Assembly (NCBI RefSeq): GCF_000220705.2 | Contig: NZ_CP023202.1 | Location: 4,556,501-4,620,500 of the forward strand | DNA from: Streptomyces xinghaiensis S187 | Lineage (GTDB): Bacteria > Actinomycetota > Actinomycetes > Streptomycetales > Streptomycetaceae | Length of the DNA stretch: 64,000 nucleotides | Direction: 5' to 3' | Part shown: piece by piece, positions 41,422-50,249 of the stretch | Layout: every line of letters starts with the position of its first letter | How positions within the stretch are numbered: the stretch's first letter is position 1 | Made by a program: the position numbers and the translations under genes | The notes under the pieces: generated by a model | Databases searched by the model: none | What the model was told of the DNA's origin: nothing | The model's input: the letters and a program-made list of their open reading frames with translations, nothing else

Positions 41422-41901
41422 ATGACGGAACCCCGCTTGAGCCGAAGCGGCACCAGGTCGGTCCTGACGTTCGCCGCAGAAGCAGTCCAACTGCGCGATC
41501 TCCGAGCTGCGGTGAAAGTGCAGCTGGCCCAATGGCAGGTACCGACGCTGGCAGCCGAGGCTCAGTTGGTGGTGACTGAGCTGGTCACCAACGTGGTTAA
41601 GCACGTAGGCGAGGGAAGCACGGTAAGGTTCGTCCTGGCGCTGGACCCGGACCGGCTCCGCATCGAACTACACGACAAGAGCCCGGTACTTCCCGTGTCC
41701 CGGAGAGCGGACTGCGACAGCGAGTGCGGGCGCGGGCTGCACTTGGTTGCGGTCATGGCCGCGGACTCGGGCGCGAATCCGACAGCAGAGGGCAAGGTGG
41801 TCTGGTGCGAGCTGCAAGCCGCGGGCGCCCGGACGCCGGTGGGTGACGGACCGGCCGCCGCCGGGAGCTGTGGTGCTACCCCTGCTCGTCGGTCAGTCTG
41901 A
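41422..41901 (+). CDS. anti-sigma-factor-type ATP-binding protein (HATPase_c_2)
   Basis: A 159-residue GHKL-type ATPase with GGGAGAAC ribosome-binding site. N box VVTELVTNVVKHVGEG, G1-type LRIELHDKSPVLP, and CGRGLHLVAVMAADSG (G2). It resembles RsbW/SpoIIAB-like regulators, which are extremely numerous in Streptomyces, and sits in the standard divergent position beside an XRE/DUF397 pair. Its 3' end overlaps the convergent HNH gene by 26 bases. Confidence 0.85.
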   Translation: MTEPRLSRSGTRSVLTFAAEAVQLRDLRAAVKVQLAQWQVPTLAAEAQLVVTELVTNVVKHVGEGSTVRFVLALDPDRLRIELHDKSPVLPVSRRADCDSECGRGLHLVAVMAADSGANPTAEGKVVWCELQAAGARTPVGDGPAAAGSCGATPARRSV

Positions 41902-42640
41902 CGGGTGTCTGTATACAGGCCCGCAACTCGTCCGGTGTGCGCCATGATTCTCCGGAATGATTTCTATGGCACATGCGGTGGCAGTTGGAGCACAGGAGGG
42001 CGAGGTCATCCAGTCGCGTCTCGCGAGGACCGGCCACGTACAGGGGCAGCGTGTGGTGAACCTCGATGTACTCGTGTCCGAGCTCCCCGTAGAAGCGCTC
42101 GAAATCGAAGGTGCAGACCTCGCAGCGCAATGGGCTGCCGTGGGCGCGTACGTCCTGGATCTTGCGGCGGCGCAGCTTCGGGCTCCGCTCGCGGGCTATG
42201 GCCCAGCGCATGAGAAGGCGGCCTTCCATAGCCGTGGTTGTTCCGTCGTCTGCGACCTCGTCGGGCTGCTCAGGAATCTGCGTGAGCTCTCCCGTAGCGA
42301 TGCCAGCAGCGATTGCGGACGCCGCCTTCCTCATCCTGGCCGGGTCGGAGATGAAGGCGTCGATCACCGCAAGGTCCAGCTTCCCCCCTTTCGTTCTTTT
42401 CCCTGCATAGTCCGAGCGGTTCGTGGCGAGATCGGTGGTCTTGCGGCTCACGCTGCCCACCGAGCGGAAGCTGGGGATCTCCTCGGCGGCTGTCCCGTGC
42501 AGAGGCAGTCGACGCAGGAGTTGGGAGAGCTCTTGGACGCGGCGGTCGTTCTCGCGCAACTCCCGCCAGCCGTTGTCGACGACCAGCGTGCAGGCCAAGA
42601 CCAACTCGTCGTATGTCCAGGCAGGGCTTCTCCGCGGCAT
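41876..42640 (-). CDS. HNH endonuclease (McrA-like)
   Basis: A 254-residue protein. C-terminal HNH/zinc domain: CEVC (173-176), YIEVHHTLPLY with catalytic His195/196, DDLALLCSNCHRMCH with Cys217/Cys220 and His221/225. The N-terminal 120 residues include an MrcB-like helical region (AWTYDELVLACTLVVDNGWRELREND, RSVGSVSRKTTDLATNRSDY), commonly linked to HNH nucleases of restriction systems. The adjacent divergent gene is a C5-cytosine methyltransferase, which suggests a restriction-modification pair or a methyl-directed nuclease. Confidence 0.85.
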   Translation of the reverse strand: MPRRSPAWTYDELVLACTLVVDNGWRELRENDRRVQELSQLLRRLPLHGTAAEEIPSFRSVGSVSRKTTDLATNRSDYAGKRTKGGKLDLAVIDAFISDPARMRKAASAIAAGIATGELTQIPEQPDEVADDGTTTAMEGRLLMRWAIARERSPKLRRRKIQDVRAHGSPLRCEVCTFDFERFYGELGHEYIEVHHTLPLYVAGPRETRLDDLALLCSNCHRMCHRNHSGESWRTPDELRACIQTPVRLTDEQG

Positions 42641-42787
42641 GATCGCTATCGTATGTACGTTCGGCGGACCGTTTCCAGTGTCCGTCTTGGGGCGCCTCGG
42701 AGTGTTCTCCGGCGGTGTCGCACACTTGGTTGTTCCAGATCGGAAGTTCCGTCACTGTCTGCGAGGTGACGGCTGCAAGGAGTTGTC

Positions 42788-43948
42788 GTGGTCGGTGGGC
42801 GGAAGGGTGTCGTGGACCAGTCGGAGCACCAGTTCCCCTCTGTGGAGGTGTGCGCCGGCGCCGGAGGCCAGGCCGTGGGTCTGCACGGAGCTGGATTCAG
42901 GCACCGGGCACTGGTCGAGTTGGATGCCGATGCCTGCGCGACTTTGCGGAAAAATGTTCTGGCCAACCCTGAGTGGGATGGGTGCGAGGTTCTTCAGAGA
43001 GACTTGAAGTCATTCGAGCCGGCAGACCTGGGTTGCGTACCGGAAGAGCTCGCCCTGCTCTCCGGCGGAGTTCCGTGTCCTCCCTTCTCGTCGGCCGGTA
43101 AGCGGCTGGGGAGAGAGGATGACCGGGATCTATTTCCGGTCATGCTCAAGTGGATTGACCATTTGCGTCCGCGGGCAGTGATGATCGAGAATGTGAAAAA
43201 CCTGATGGAAAGAAAGTTTGACGACTATCGCGAGGAAATCGCCGAAGATATTCAGTGGTTCGGCTACAAGGTGTATGGTTGGAATATCCTGAAGGCCTCT
43301 GATTTCGGGGTCCCTCAATATCGCCCAAGGGCAATCTTTGTGGCCATTAGGAAAGACGTCCGTGCGGAATTTCACTGGCCTGACCCGGCCGGCTACGCAA
43401 GCCTCAGCGTCGCGGATGCACTTGTCAGCAGTATGTACAGGAGATTCAGAGACAGCGGTGAACCGGGGTGGAATGACGGGTACGAGCGATGGCTCGGTAA
43501 GGCTGAGTCCGGAAAGGCAGCGCCGACCTTGGTCGGGGGGTCCAAGAAGCACGGTGGAGCGGATCTCGGGCCGACCCGGGCCAAGTGGGCATGGCGGCAG
43601 CTCGGAGTCGATGGAACCGGCGTCGCTGAGGAGCCGGGGGACCTCAAACACCCTGAGCGTGATCTTTATGGCCCTCTAGGCCCCAAGCTGACAGTAAGCC
43701 AAGCAGCCATTTTGCAGGGATTCCCCGAGGGTTGGAAATTCTCTGGTCGGAAAACTGCGGCTTACCGGCAGGTGGGTAATGCGTTTCCGCCGCCAGTGGC
43801 ACAGGCTGTCGGAGAGAGCATCATGGCCACGCTTCGCGCCTCCGATGCCGCGTCGGCCGGGCAGGAGAAGGCCCGCGCGCTAGTCGAGCCTCGCGTGGCG
43901 CCGCGACGTGACCGCCGAGATGATTTTTGCGGCACAGTCGTCAGCTGA
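42788..43948 (+). CDS. dcm: DNA C5-cytosine methyltransferase
   Basis: A 386-residue enzyme from GTG 42788 with AAGGAG 6 bases upstream. Conserved blocks in order: I VCAGAGGQAVGLHGAGF, II-III region with LVELDADAC, IV GGVPCPPFS (catalytic Cys97), VI MIENVKNLM, VIII VPQYRPRAIFVAIR, IX/X AILQGFPEGWKF and YRQVGNAFPPPVAQAVG. It has the most AT-rich codon use in the window, especially 43.14-43.40 kb, a sign of transfer. Candidate roles: modification enzyme for the HNH nuclease, for the Vsr/Z1 system, or the M subunit of the Druantia-type operon. Its 3' end overlaps the convergent Vsr gene by 69 bases. Confidence 0.93.
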   Translation: MVGGRKGVVDQSEHQFPSVEVCAGAGGQAVGLHGAGFRHRALVELDADACATLRKNVLANPEWDGCEVLQRDLKSFEPADLGCVPEELALLSGGVPCPPFSSAGKRLGREDDRDLFPVMLKWIDHLRPRAVMIENVKNLMERKFDDYREEIAEDIQWFGYKVYGWNILKASDFGVPQYRPRAIFVAIRKDVRAEFHWPDPAGYASLSVADALVSSMYRRFRDSGEPGWNDGYERWLGKAESGKAAPTLVGGSKKHGGADLGPTRAKWAWRQLGVDGTGVAEEPGDLKHPERDLYGPLGPKLTVSQAAILQGFPEGWKFSGRKTAAYRQVGNAFPPPVAQAVGESIMATLRASDAASAGQEKARALVEPRVAPRRDRRDDFCGTVVS

Positions 43949-44377
43949 CTCGTGCTCCCAGAAACGCAGAACAAGCCATCCGTTTTCCGCGAGGCGTTCA
44001 TCGGTATCGCGGTCCCTGTCGCGGTTCCGGGCTACCTTTGATGACCAGTAACCGGGATTTGTTTTCGGTGGAACATAGTGCTGAGGGCAGCCGTGCCAGT
44101 AGCAGCCGTCGACGAAAACTGCGACCTTCGCCGGCCGGAAGACCATGTCTGCTGTCCTGCGGAGTTCGGGCAGCGGTCTGGCGCAGACCCTGTAGCGCAG
44201 GCCTTGAGCGTGGACGAGCCGCCGGATGGTCTGCTCCGGCTTGGTGTCACGATTCCGGATCGCCTGCATGTTCCTGCGGTTCGCCGCCGAGGAGGCCCAG
44301 GACCCCTCGGGAGGCACCCATGATTCTTCTGGGTCTATTCCTTCCGGTTCTTCCGGTTCGCGTCTTGCTGTGGACAC
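43880..44377 (-). CDS. vsr: Vsr-type very-short-patch mismatch endonuclease (copy 1)
   Basis: A 165-residue protein from GTG 44377. Vsr core: NRRNMQAIRNRDTKPEQTIRRLVHAQGLRYRV, then VAVFVDGCYWHGCPQHYVPPKTN (active-site Asp and zinc/His-Cys cluster), YWSSKVARNRDRD and WLVLRFWEHE. Vsr enzymes nick T:G mismatches arising from 5-methylcytosine deamination, which fits the neighbouring convergent cytosine methyltransferase. It is last in the minus-strand series ATPase, DUF4420, Z1, Vsr (31 bases after the Z1 stop). Confidence 0.9.
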   Translation of the reverse strand: MSTARREPEEPEGIDPEESWVPPEGSWASSAANRRNMQAIRNRDTKPEQTIRRLVHAQGLRYRVCARPLPELRRTADMVFRPAKVAVFVDGCYWHGCPQHYVPPKTNPGYWSSKVARNRDRDRDTDERLAENGWLVLRFWEHESADDCAAKIISAVTSRRHARLD

Positions 44378-44408
44378 GGCCTCTTGCTCCTGGGACTCGG
44401 ATCTGGTG

Positions 44409-47408
44409 CTACTCCGAACCTAGCGTGACGATTGCTTCTTCGGCGTGCTGCGAATCCTTGACGCGGAAGCGGACCAGGCGTCGGCTTGAGTCGATGGCAG
44501 CCTTCGGCGGCACGAGGCTGAAGGCCATGATCACTTGGGCGGGGTCGGCGGCCCCGTCGTGGACTGCTTGAGCCAGCCCCTTGCCGCGGGTGCTGTCGAT
44601 GACGGGGTAGAGCAGAAGGACGCCTTGCCGGGGGCCAAGCGCAGGCAGCGCGGCATGGTTCTGTGAGGCAGCGGCCAGCTCGACCATTCTCTTGGCTGCC
44701 TTGTGGTGTTCCAGGCCGGCTATGCGACCGAATGAGTCCTTTCCGCGCTGGCGGCTGCGCTGCACCAGCGAGAGCGGAATGGACCCGAGCACAGTCGCTT
44801 CGACCCGCTGGGGTGAGGACAGTTGAGGTGCGAGAACCAGCCAGTCGTCCACTTTGGCCAAGGCGCCGTCGAGCTGGCTCAGGTAGGCCAAGTGGGGCAG
44901 GAACGTCTCCGGCTTCGACCATTCCAGTTGGCTCAGGACGGATATGAGCAGGGAGTGGTCCACGACGCCGGTGTAAGCGGAGAAGGTACGACGCAGCTGG
45001 CTGGATTCGTCCGGGGGGTTGCTGCAGAGCACCGGTGTGCCACCCAATACGTCAAGCACCGGGCGCCAGCGTTCGGTGTTCCGCCTGATAGCAGCGGCGG
45101 TCGTCGGGTAGGAAGCCGGCTCAACCGGTAGTCCGGGGGAGCGGATCTCGACCAGCTCGGCATTGAACATCTTGCTCGGGCTCGTCGGCTTCAGCCACGG
45201 CAGGTGCTGGGAGACCAGCGGCGGGACCTGGGCCGGGGTGATCTGGGGCTTGCCGTCGATGAGGACCGCGTACTGCTTGAGTTGCTCGCGGAAGGTCTCC
45301 TCGTCGCGGCAGATGGCCTCGAAGGCCTCGTAGAGGTCGACCTCCTTGGCGCCCAGGGTCTCGCCGCGGCCGATGTAGAGGCGGACCAGGTCCCGGTAGC
45401 CCTTACGGAAGCCGAACCAGCGGCCCATCTGCATCAAGGTGGAGGCGTTGCCCGCGCTGCGGCGGTAGTAGGTGACGGTGAGGCCCTCGACCGTGTAGCC
45501 GCGGGAGAGTTTCTGGCCGCCGACCAGGATCTTCCAGATGCCGCGGCGGTCGAAGTCCGCCTCGCCGCGCTCGATGTCCTGGTCGCCGTTGACCACGATC
45601 ACCGGGTTCTCGTTGCCGCCGATGCGCATCCACGCGGCGCCGATGTGGGGTGCCAGTTCCTCGAAGTCCGCCGGCACGGCGAAACCGTCCGCACGGGCGG
45701 CGGACACCGGGGCCACGTCGGCGTCGTAGAGCTTGTGCAGACGCTCGCGGCCGGAGGGGCCCGCGTAGCCGCCGTCGTACCACAGGCGCAGCAGCTTTGC
45801 GGCGAGCTCCCGGTGGTCGCGCTGGAGGCGCGATTCGTGCACGAGCATGGTGTGGTGCCGGAAGTGGCCGGTACCGAGCGGCTCCGGGCCGGCGCATTCC
45901 CGGTAGACCTTCATGGCCGCGGTGAGGACGAACATGTCCATGGCCTCGCGCAGGCAGGCGTCGTCCTCCTCGTCCTCCTTCCGGACGTCCCGGACGTGGG
46001 CCTTCTCCTGGGAGTTGGCGAAGGTGCGCTCCTCTGGCGGGATCGCGGAGTCCAGGTCGTGGAAGTCCTGGACGCCCATGTATCCGGCCGGGCGGTCCAG
46101 CGAGAGGATGAAGTCGCGGGGGAAGACGTCCTCGGTGTCGCTCGGGTCGATGAAGACGTTGGCGAACGGCGTCGCGGTGTAGCCGACGTACTGGGCGCGC
46201 GGCATCAGCTGCAGAAGCTCGGAGATCTTCTCGTTGATCGCAGTGCGGTTGGCGTCCGGCTTGCTCGGGCTGGTGGTGTTGACGGAGGCCTCGTCCGACT
46301 CGTCGTCGATGATCAGTACCGGGATCTCGCTCAGCAGCGGGCCGATCTTCTTGAGGTCCGTGACCAGCTTGGCCAGCACGGACTTGTTCTTCTTGACGAC
46401 CATCAGCCGTGCCGCGCTGTGGCGGAGGTTGCGCGGGTCGTACAGCGGCAGCGTCTGCTCGCGCTTCTCGATCTCCAGCGCTCCGATGCCCTGCGCCAGC
46501 GGCTTGTAGTCGTTGTCCCGGGTGGTGAGCCGGATGATGTCGAAGGCGCCGCGGGTGGAGGGCAGTCCGCCGTGCCGCAGGAACTTGTCCTGGACCCACG
46601 CCTCGTCCGCGGCGTAGTCGGATTCCACTTCGCTCGCGCCGCGCAGGATGTTCTCCCGGCCGACCAGCTCCATGTCCAGGCGGCGCTGGGTCTGGGCGCG
46701 GAGGAGGTTGAGCGTGCCGCCCAGGACGATGACCAGCCGGTAGCCCGCGTCGACGGCCTTGGCGATCACGCCGGTGAAGTTGGCGGTCTTGCCCGACTGG
46801 ACGTAGCCGACGACCAGGCCCCGCGACTGGTACGGCTGCTCGGCCGTCGGGTCGGCCAGCCGCTCGACGACCCGCTCGGCGGCCTCGTCGAGGTTCGCGA
46901 CGGCGTCGGCGTCCCATCCCTTGCGGGCCAGCAGCTCCGCGTACCTGGGCCAGTACCAGTGGTGCCCCTGCTGTTCCCGCCGGCCGCGCCACGGGGTGAA
47001 CTCCCGGCTGATGACGACCGGTCCGGTCAGCTTGGACACCGGGATCAGGGTGTCGAGCACCTTGCGGGTCTCCGGCTCCAGACCGAGCCCTGCGTGGATG
47101 GCGGCCCGGCGCTCCTCCGTCCGCGGTTCCGTGTCCGTCCAGTCCGCCCGTGAGTCGAAGTCCCAGTCGGCGAGCTGCCTGCGCCACAGCCACAGCAGGG
47201 CGTGGTCGGTGTGCGCCGTCGACAGGACGTCCCGGAGGGCGGCCTCGGTGAGGTCCGTGCCCTCGTGGTCCATGTCCTCCGCGTAGAAGCGGAGGGCTCG
47301 GGCCAGCGGCTTGGGGCCCTTCTTGCGCATACCGGCCAGGGCCGCGTCATGGAGGTCGTACAGGTCGCCGTGGGCGGAGGAGGCGGCGGAGGTGTCCTCT
47401 GTGGTCAT
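44409..47408 (-). CDS. Z1-domain superfamily II helicase-like ATPase
   Basis: A 999-residue protein. Walker A GYVQSGKTAN (201-210), Walker B LIIDDESDEA (365-374), motif III GYTATPFAN (409-417), and the Z1 core with ILVGGQKLSRGYTVEGLTVTYY and LMQMGRWFGFRKGY. Z1 proteins accompany GHKL ATPases and nucleases in predicted restriction systems. Codon use changes within the gene: residues 1 to about 747 have about 93% GC at third positions in a 70-codon sample, the remainder about 71% in a 48-codon sample, indicating a recombinant gene. The frame is intact across the change. Confidence 0.92.
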   Translation of the reverse strand: MTTEDTSAASSAHGDLYDLHDAALAGMRKKGPKPLARALRFYAEDMDHEGTDLTEAALRDVLSTAHTDHALLWLWRRQLADWDFDSRADWTDTEPRTEERRAAIHAGLGLEPETRKVLDTLIPVSKLTGPVVISREFTPWRGRREQQGHHWYWPRYAELLARKGWDADAVANLDEAAERVVERLADPTAEQPYQSRGLVVGYVQSGKTANFTGVIAKAVDAGYRLVIVLGGTLNLLRAQTQRRLDMELVGRENILRGASEVESDYAADEAWVQDKFLRHGGLPSTRGAFDIIRLTTRDNDYKPLAQGIGALEIEKREQTLPLYDPRNLRHSAARLMVVKKNKSVLAKLVTDLKKIGPLLSEIPVLIIDDESDEASVNTTSPSKPDANRTAINEKISELLQLMPRAQYVGYTATPFANVFIDPSDTEDVFPRDFILSLDRPAGYMGVQDFHDLDSAIPPEERTFANSQEKAHVRDVRKEDEEDDACLREAMDMFVLTAAMKVYRECAGPEPLGTGHFRHHTMLVHESRLQRDHRELAAKLLRLWYDGGYAGPSGRERLHKLYDADVAPVSAARADGFAVPADFEELAPHIGAAWMRIGGNENPVIVVNGDQDIERGEADFDRRGIWKILVGGQKLSRGYTVEGLTVTYYRRSAGNASTLMQMGRWFGFRKGYRDLVRLYIGRGETLGAKEVDLYEAFEAICRDEETFREQLKQYAVLIDGKPQITPAQVPPLVSQHLPWLKPTSPSKMFNAELVEIRSPGLPVEPASYPTTAAAIRRNTERWRPVLDVLGGTPVLCSNPPDESSQLRRTFSAYTGVVDHSLLISVLSQLEWSKPETFLPHLAYLSQLDGALAKVDDWLVLAPQLSSPQRVEATVLGSIPLSLVQRSRQRGKDSFGRIAGLEHHKAAKRMVELAAASQNHAALPALGPRQGVLLLYPVIDSTRGKGLAQAVHDGAADPAQVIMAFSLVPPKAAIDSSRRLVRFRVKDSQHAEEAIVTLGSE

Positions 47409-47469
47409 CGGTGTGGGTCCTCGGGATGCGGGCGGTGGCGGGGCTCGGTCGGCAGCACGGTCGGCCGTG

Positions 47470-48504
47470 CTAGGGGATGCGGAAAGCCCGCAATTCGGTG
47501 GGCGGTTCGGGTGCGGGAGGCAGATCCGACAGGTCGATGCGGTAGGTGATGTCCTGGATGCGGGGACGGATCGTATCCGGCAATCCCGCGAGCAAGCGTT
47601 CGTCGAGGCGCGGCAGCCGGTCGTCGACCGGGAGCACCAGCGGCTCGGTGCGCGGTGACCACCGCTCGTCGTCGGGCTGCTCGGGGGACCAGCCTGCCGC
47701 GGCCAGGCGGCGGTCGAACGGGTGCAGGCCGCCCGGTGCTTCGTCGGCGATCCGGGCGCGAACGGCCTCCACGGCCTCGCTCAGCGTCCGGCCGTGGGCG
47801 CCGCCGCGGGTGAGCTGTACGGAGACCAGCCACAGGGCGCGGCCGGGGCTCGGGGACAACTGCCTGAGGCCCTGGATCGCGTGCCGGCGGTACTCGGAAG
47901 AGGTCGTTTTCACCTCGATGTCGTGGGCGACGAGACCGAAGTCGTGCTCTTCGCCGTCCGGGCCCTTCCACGAGGCGGCGGCCCGCTCCCAGCCGTGCTC
48001 GGAGGCCACGGAGTTGAGCACGATCAGCTCGCCGAGCAGGCCGAGACGTTTCTCCGTGGTGAGGGTCCGAGGCCGTGCCAGTAGCGCACCCCAGGCCCGG
48101 ACGGTCTCGTTGAACGCCTGGTCGGGCGTGCGGTCGTGGACGATCACCCGCTCGGCGACGGCGTTGAGCAGGTCGTGGAAGTCGCGCAGCAGGCGTTGTT
48201 CGGTGAGTCGCAGCCGGGCCATGCGCACGCCCTCGTGCGCGATCTCCTCGATCCGTATCAACGGAAGCGGCGAGTGGGGCGTGCGCCGGCGCGGACCCAG
48301 TTCAAGATGCAGCGCGATGCCGCCGTCCTCCTCCACGACGTAGTCGACGCGCCGGCCACCGGAGGGCCGCAGCGGGATGGTGACACCCCGGCCGCTGCCG
48401 AGAAAGCTCTCGACCCGGCTCCAGGAGGCGTACGGCTGCCCGGCCGCCGCTGTGCCGCCCTCCCCGCCGCCTTGTATGCCGGGGCCCTCTCCGTCAGCTG
48501 TCAT
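47470..48504 (-). CDS. PD-(D/E)xK motif protein (DUF4420)
   Basis: A 344-residue protein; ATG 48504 overlaps the stop of the upstream ATPase gene by 11 bases. A nuclease-type core is visible: LLGELIVLN (Glu159), GEEHDFGLV (Asp188) and HDIEVKTTSSEYRRH (Glu197-x-Lys199), the PD-(D/E)xK pattern of DUF4420. This is the likely DNA-cutting subunit of the Z1/GHKL system. Host-like codon use, unlike the Z1 3' end. Confidence 0.85.
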   Translation of the reverse strand: MTADGEGPGIQGGGEGGTAAAGQPYASWSRVESFLGSGRGVTIPLRPSGGRRVDYVVEEDGGIALHLELGPRRRTPHSPLPLIRIEEIAHEGVRMARLRLTEQRLLRDFHDLLNAVAERVIVHDRTPDQAFNETVRAWGALLARPRTLTTEKRLGLLGELIVLNSVASEHGWERAAASWKGPDGEEHDFGLVAHDIEVKTTSSEYRRHAIQGLRQLSPSPGRALWLVSVQLTRGGAHGRTLSEAVEAVRARIADEAPGGLHPFDRRLAAAGWSPEQPDDERWSPRTEPLVLPVDDRLPRLDERLLAGLPDTIRPRIQDITYRIDLSDLPPAPEPPTELRAFRIP

Positions 48505-50026
48505 CGTCGCCCACCCGGTCCAGTTCACTGCGCGCCGCGGAGACCAGGATGGACTGCCAGAGCTGAAGGTTGTCCTTCTCCCGCGGCCCCGCGTACTCGG
48601 ACTCGAACACCTTGTGCAGCAGGAGGTACATCAGGGACTTGAGCACCGGTGCGTCGTTGAACCCGCCCCGCCGGCCGCCGAGAATGGCGGCCCGGTAGTG
48701 CTGGTTGAGGATGATGGTGGGGTCCTCGCGGTCCAGATCGAAGAAGAGGTCGTTGTCCAGCTTCTCCCAGCGGACCGTGATGGGGTCCTCGTGCGACAGC
48801 AGCGGCAGCTCCTCCTCAATGGTCTGCCGGACCTCGGGGGCGATGCCTCTTCCGGGTCCGATGACCGGCTTGCGGGTGGTGCCGGAGCGCTTGCGGGCGG
48901 TGCGGTAGACGGTGTCCGCGTCGGTGAGGTAGTCGGGGAAGGTCCGGCCCTCCGCGTCGGTCGCCCGCTCCAGCGCCGTGGTGAACTCGGGCGAGGCCTC
49001 GACCCCGGACTTCTTCACGGTGAGCCGGAAGACGTCGCCGGTGGCGGCGGGCAGATCGACGGCTATCCGGGCGAGGGAGAGGTGCTGCTCGGGCTGGCGG
49101 AAGTTGTTCCAGCCGCCGGCCTGGACCAGCCGGTCGTTCCGGTAGAAGTAGAAGCCCTGCCGGTCGGTCACCGAACCGACGGCCCGGTACTCGTCGACAT
49201 TGGACTTGGCGGGCCAGATGTGGGCTTCCAGCGGCAGGCCGCCGAGGCTCTGCACGGGGGCGGTGAAACGGCGCGGGTAGTCGGCGCTGCCGGTGACGGG
49301 GTAGCCGAACGGGTCGAGCGGCTCCACCCCGAAATCGAGGTAGACCGTGCCGGTGCGGACGTCCTCCACCGCGATCGTGATGTTGAAGTCGGGGCGGGCC
49401 AGGAAGCGGTGCAGGTGCAGGCCGAGGTGGAGGCCCAGCTTGTTGATCGTGCGGTGCAGATAGCGGTCGGTCTGGCCGCCCCCGCCGTGCTTCGGGAAGT
49501 TCCGTACGCCGTCCCAGCGGACCACGGTGCCCTGCCAGACGATGGGGCGGTGGGCGTAGCGGTCGATCAGGCCCTGGGCGTAGTCGTCGTCCACGATGTC
49601 GCACTGGAAGCCGTCCTTGGCGTGCTCCGTCAGCCACCGGTGGCCGACGGACCGGGTGCGCTTGGTGGTGCTGACAACGGTTACGGCATCGGCGTGCGAG
49701 AGGGAGGCGGACTTCAGGCCCGTACCGAACATGCCGAGGGCACCGGGCGCATAGTCGCGGCGCCCGCCGACGGTCATCGCGACGTCCAAGGTCTCCTCGT
49801 CCATGCCGCGGCCGTCGTCCACGACAAGGAGGGAGACCAACTGCTCGCCGTCGCGGAGAAAGTGGATGACGACGTCCTTGGCACCGGCGTCGATCGAGTT
49901 GTCGACGAGGTCGGCCACCGCCGTCTCGAAGCCGTACCCCTGGCTGCTCAGCGCCTCCACGTACCGGGCGTCCGGCGGGAGGTGCTTGCTGCCGGTGATG
50001 GGAACGGTGAACTGCCAGTCGGTCAT
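48494..50026 (-). CDS. GHKL ATPase (MORC/MutL-like) of restriction-type system
   Basis: A 510-residue protein; ATG 50026 chosen because the GHKL domain starts at once (upstream frame is Pro-rich and non-genic). Bergerat fold: N box VADLVDNSIDAGA (Asn43), G1 VVDDGRGMD (69-76), G2 GMFGTGLKSAS (98-108). The middle (KHGGGGQTDRYLHRTINKLGLHLG) and C-terminal parts match the prokaryotic MORC-like ATPases described beside Z1, DUF4420, Vsr and cytosine methylases. First gene of the minus-strand trio ATPase-DUF4420-Z1. Confidence 0.88.
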   Translation of the reverse strand: MTDWQFTVPITGSKHLPPDARYVEALSSQGYGFETAVADLVDNSIDAGAKDVVIHFLRDGEQLVSLLVVDDGRGMDEETLDVAMTVGGRRDYAPGALGMFGTGLKSASLSHADAVTVVSTTKRTRSVGHRWLTEHAKDGFQCDIVDDDYAQGLIDRYAHRPIVWQGTVVRWDGVRNFPKHGGGGQTDRYLHRTINKLGLHLGLHLHRFLARPDFNITIAVEDVRTGTVYLDFGVEPLDPFGYPVTGSADYPRRFTAPVQSLGGLPLEAHIWPAKSNVDEYRAVGSVTDRQGFYFYRNDRLVQAGGWNNFRQPEQHLSLARIAVDLPAATGDVFRLTVKKSGVEASPEFTTALERATDAEGRTFPDYLTDADTVYRTARKRSGTTRKPVIGPGRGIAPEVRQTIEEELPLLSHEDPITVRWEKLDNDLFFDLDREDPTIILNQHYRAAILGGRRGGFNDAPVLKSLMYLLLHKVFESEYAGPREKDNLQLWQSILVSAARSELDRVGDDDS

Positions 50027-50249
50027 GTGCTCTGCCCTTGGGACGCAGGGTGGGTGGGGCGGCCGGGGATGTGAAGACGGTGTGATGGGAGACGAGACAG
50101 GCACCGTAATACATGCCTCTGGCAACGATGTAGGGGATTGCGGGAAAAGCACACCTCAGGGACGGAATCTGCTGGGCCCACGGCGGGAAGGGCGGAGACT
50201 TCCGCAGGTCGGACCCGCCGGTGGGGACCGCTGGTGGACGGGCGTCGGC

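Larger units (their letters stand above)
29160..45170. mobile_element. accessory/defence island (codon-composition block)
   Basis: From about 29.16 to 45.17 kb the genes use clearly more A/T-ending codons than the flanks and consist of accessory families: DUF397/DUF6879/XRE modules, a Druantia-like operon, HNH nuclease, cytosine methyltransferase, Vsr and the last quarter of a Z1 gene. The right edge falls inside the Z1 gene. I see no integrase, transposase, tRNA or direct-repeat att sites, so acquisition was probably by homologous recombination; the borders are estimates. Confidence 0.5.

Noticed and set aside
29160..45170. Integrative element with tRNA attachment site
   Set aside because: No integrase, excisionase, transposase, tRNA gene or flanking direct repeat was found at either edge; the right edge lies inside a gene, which points to homologous recombination.
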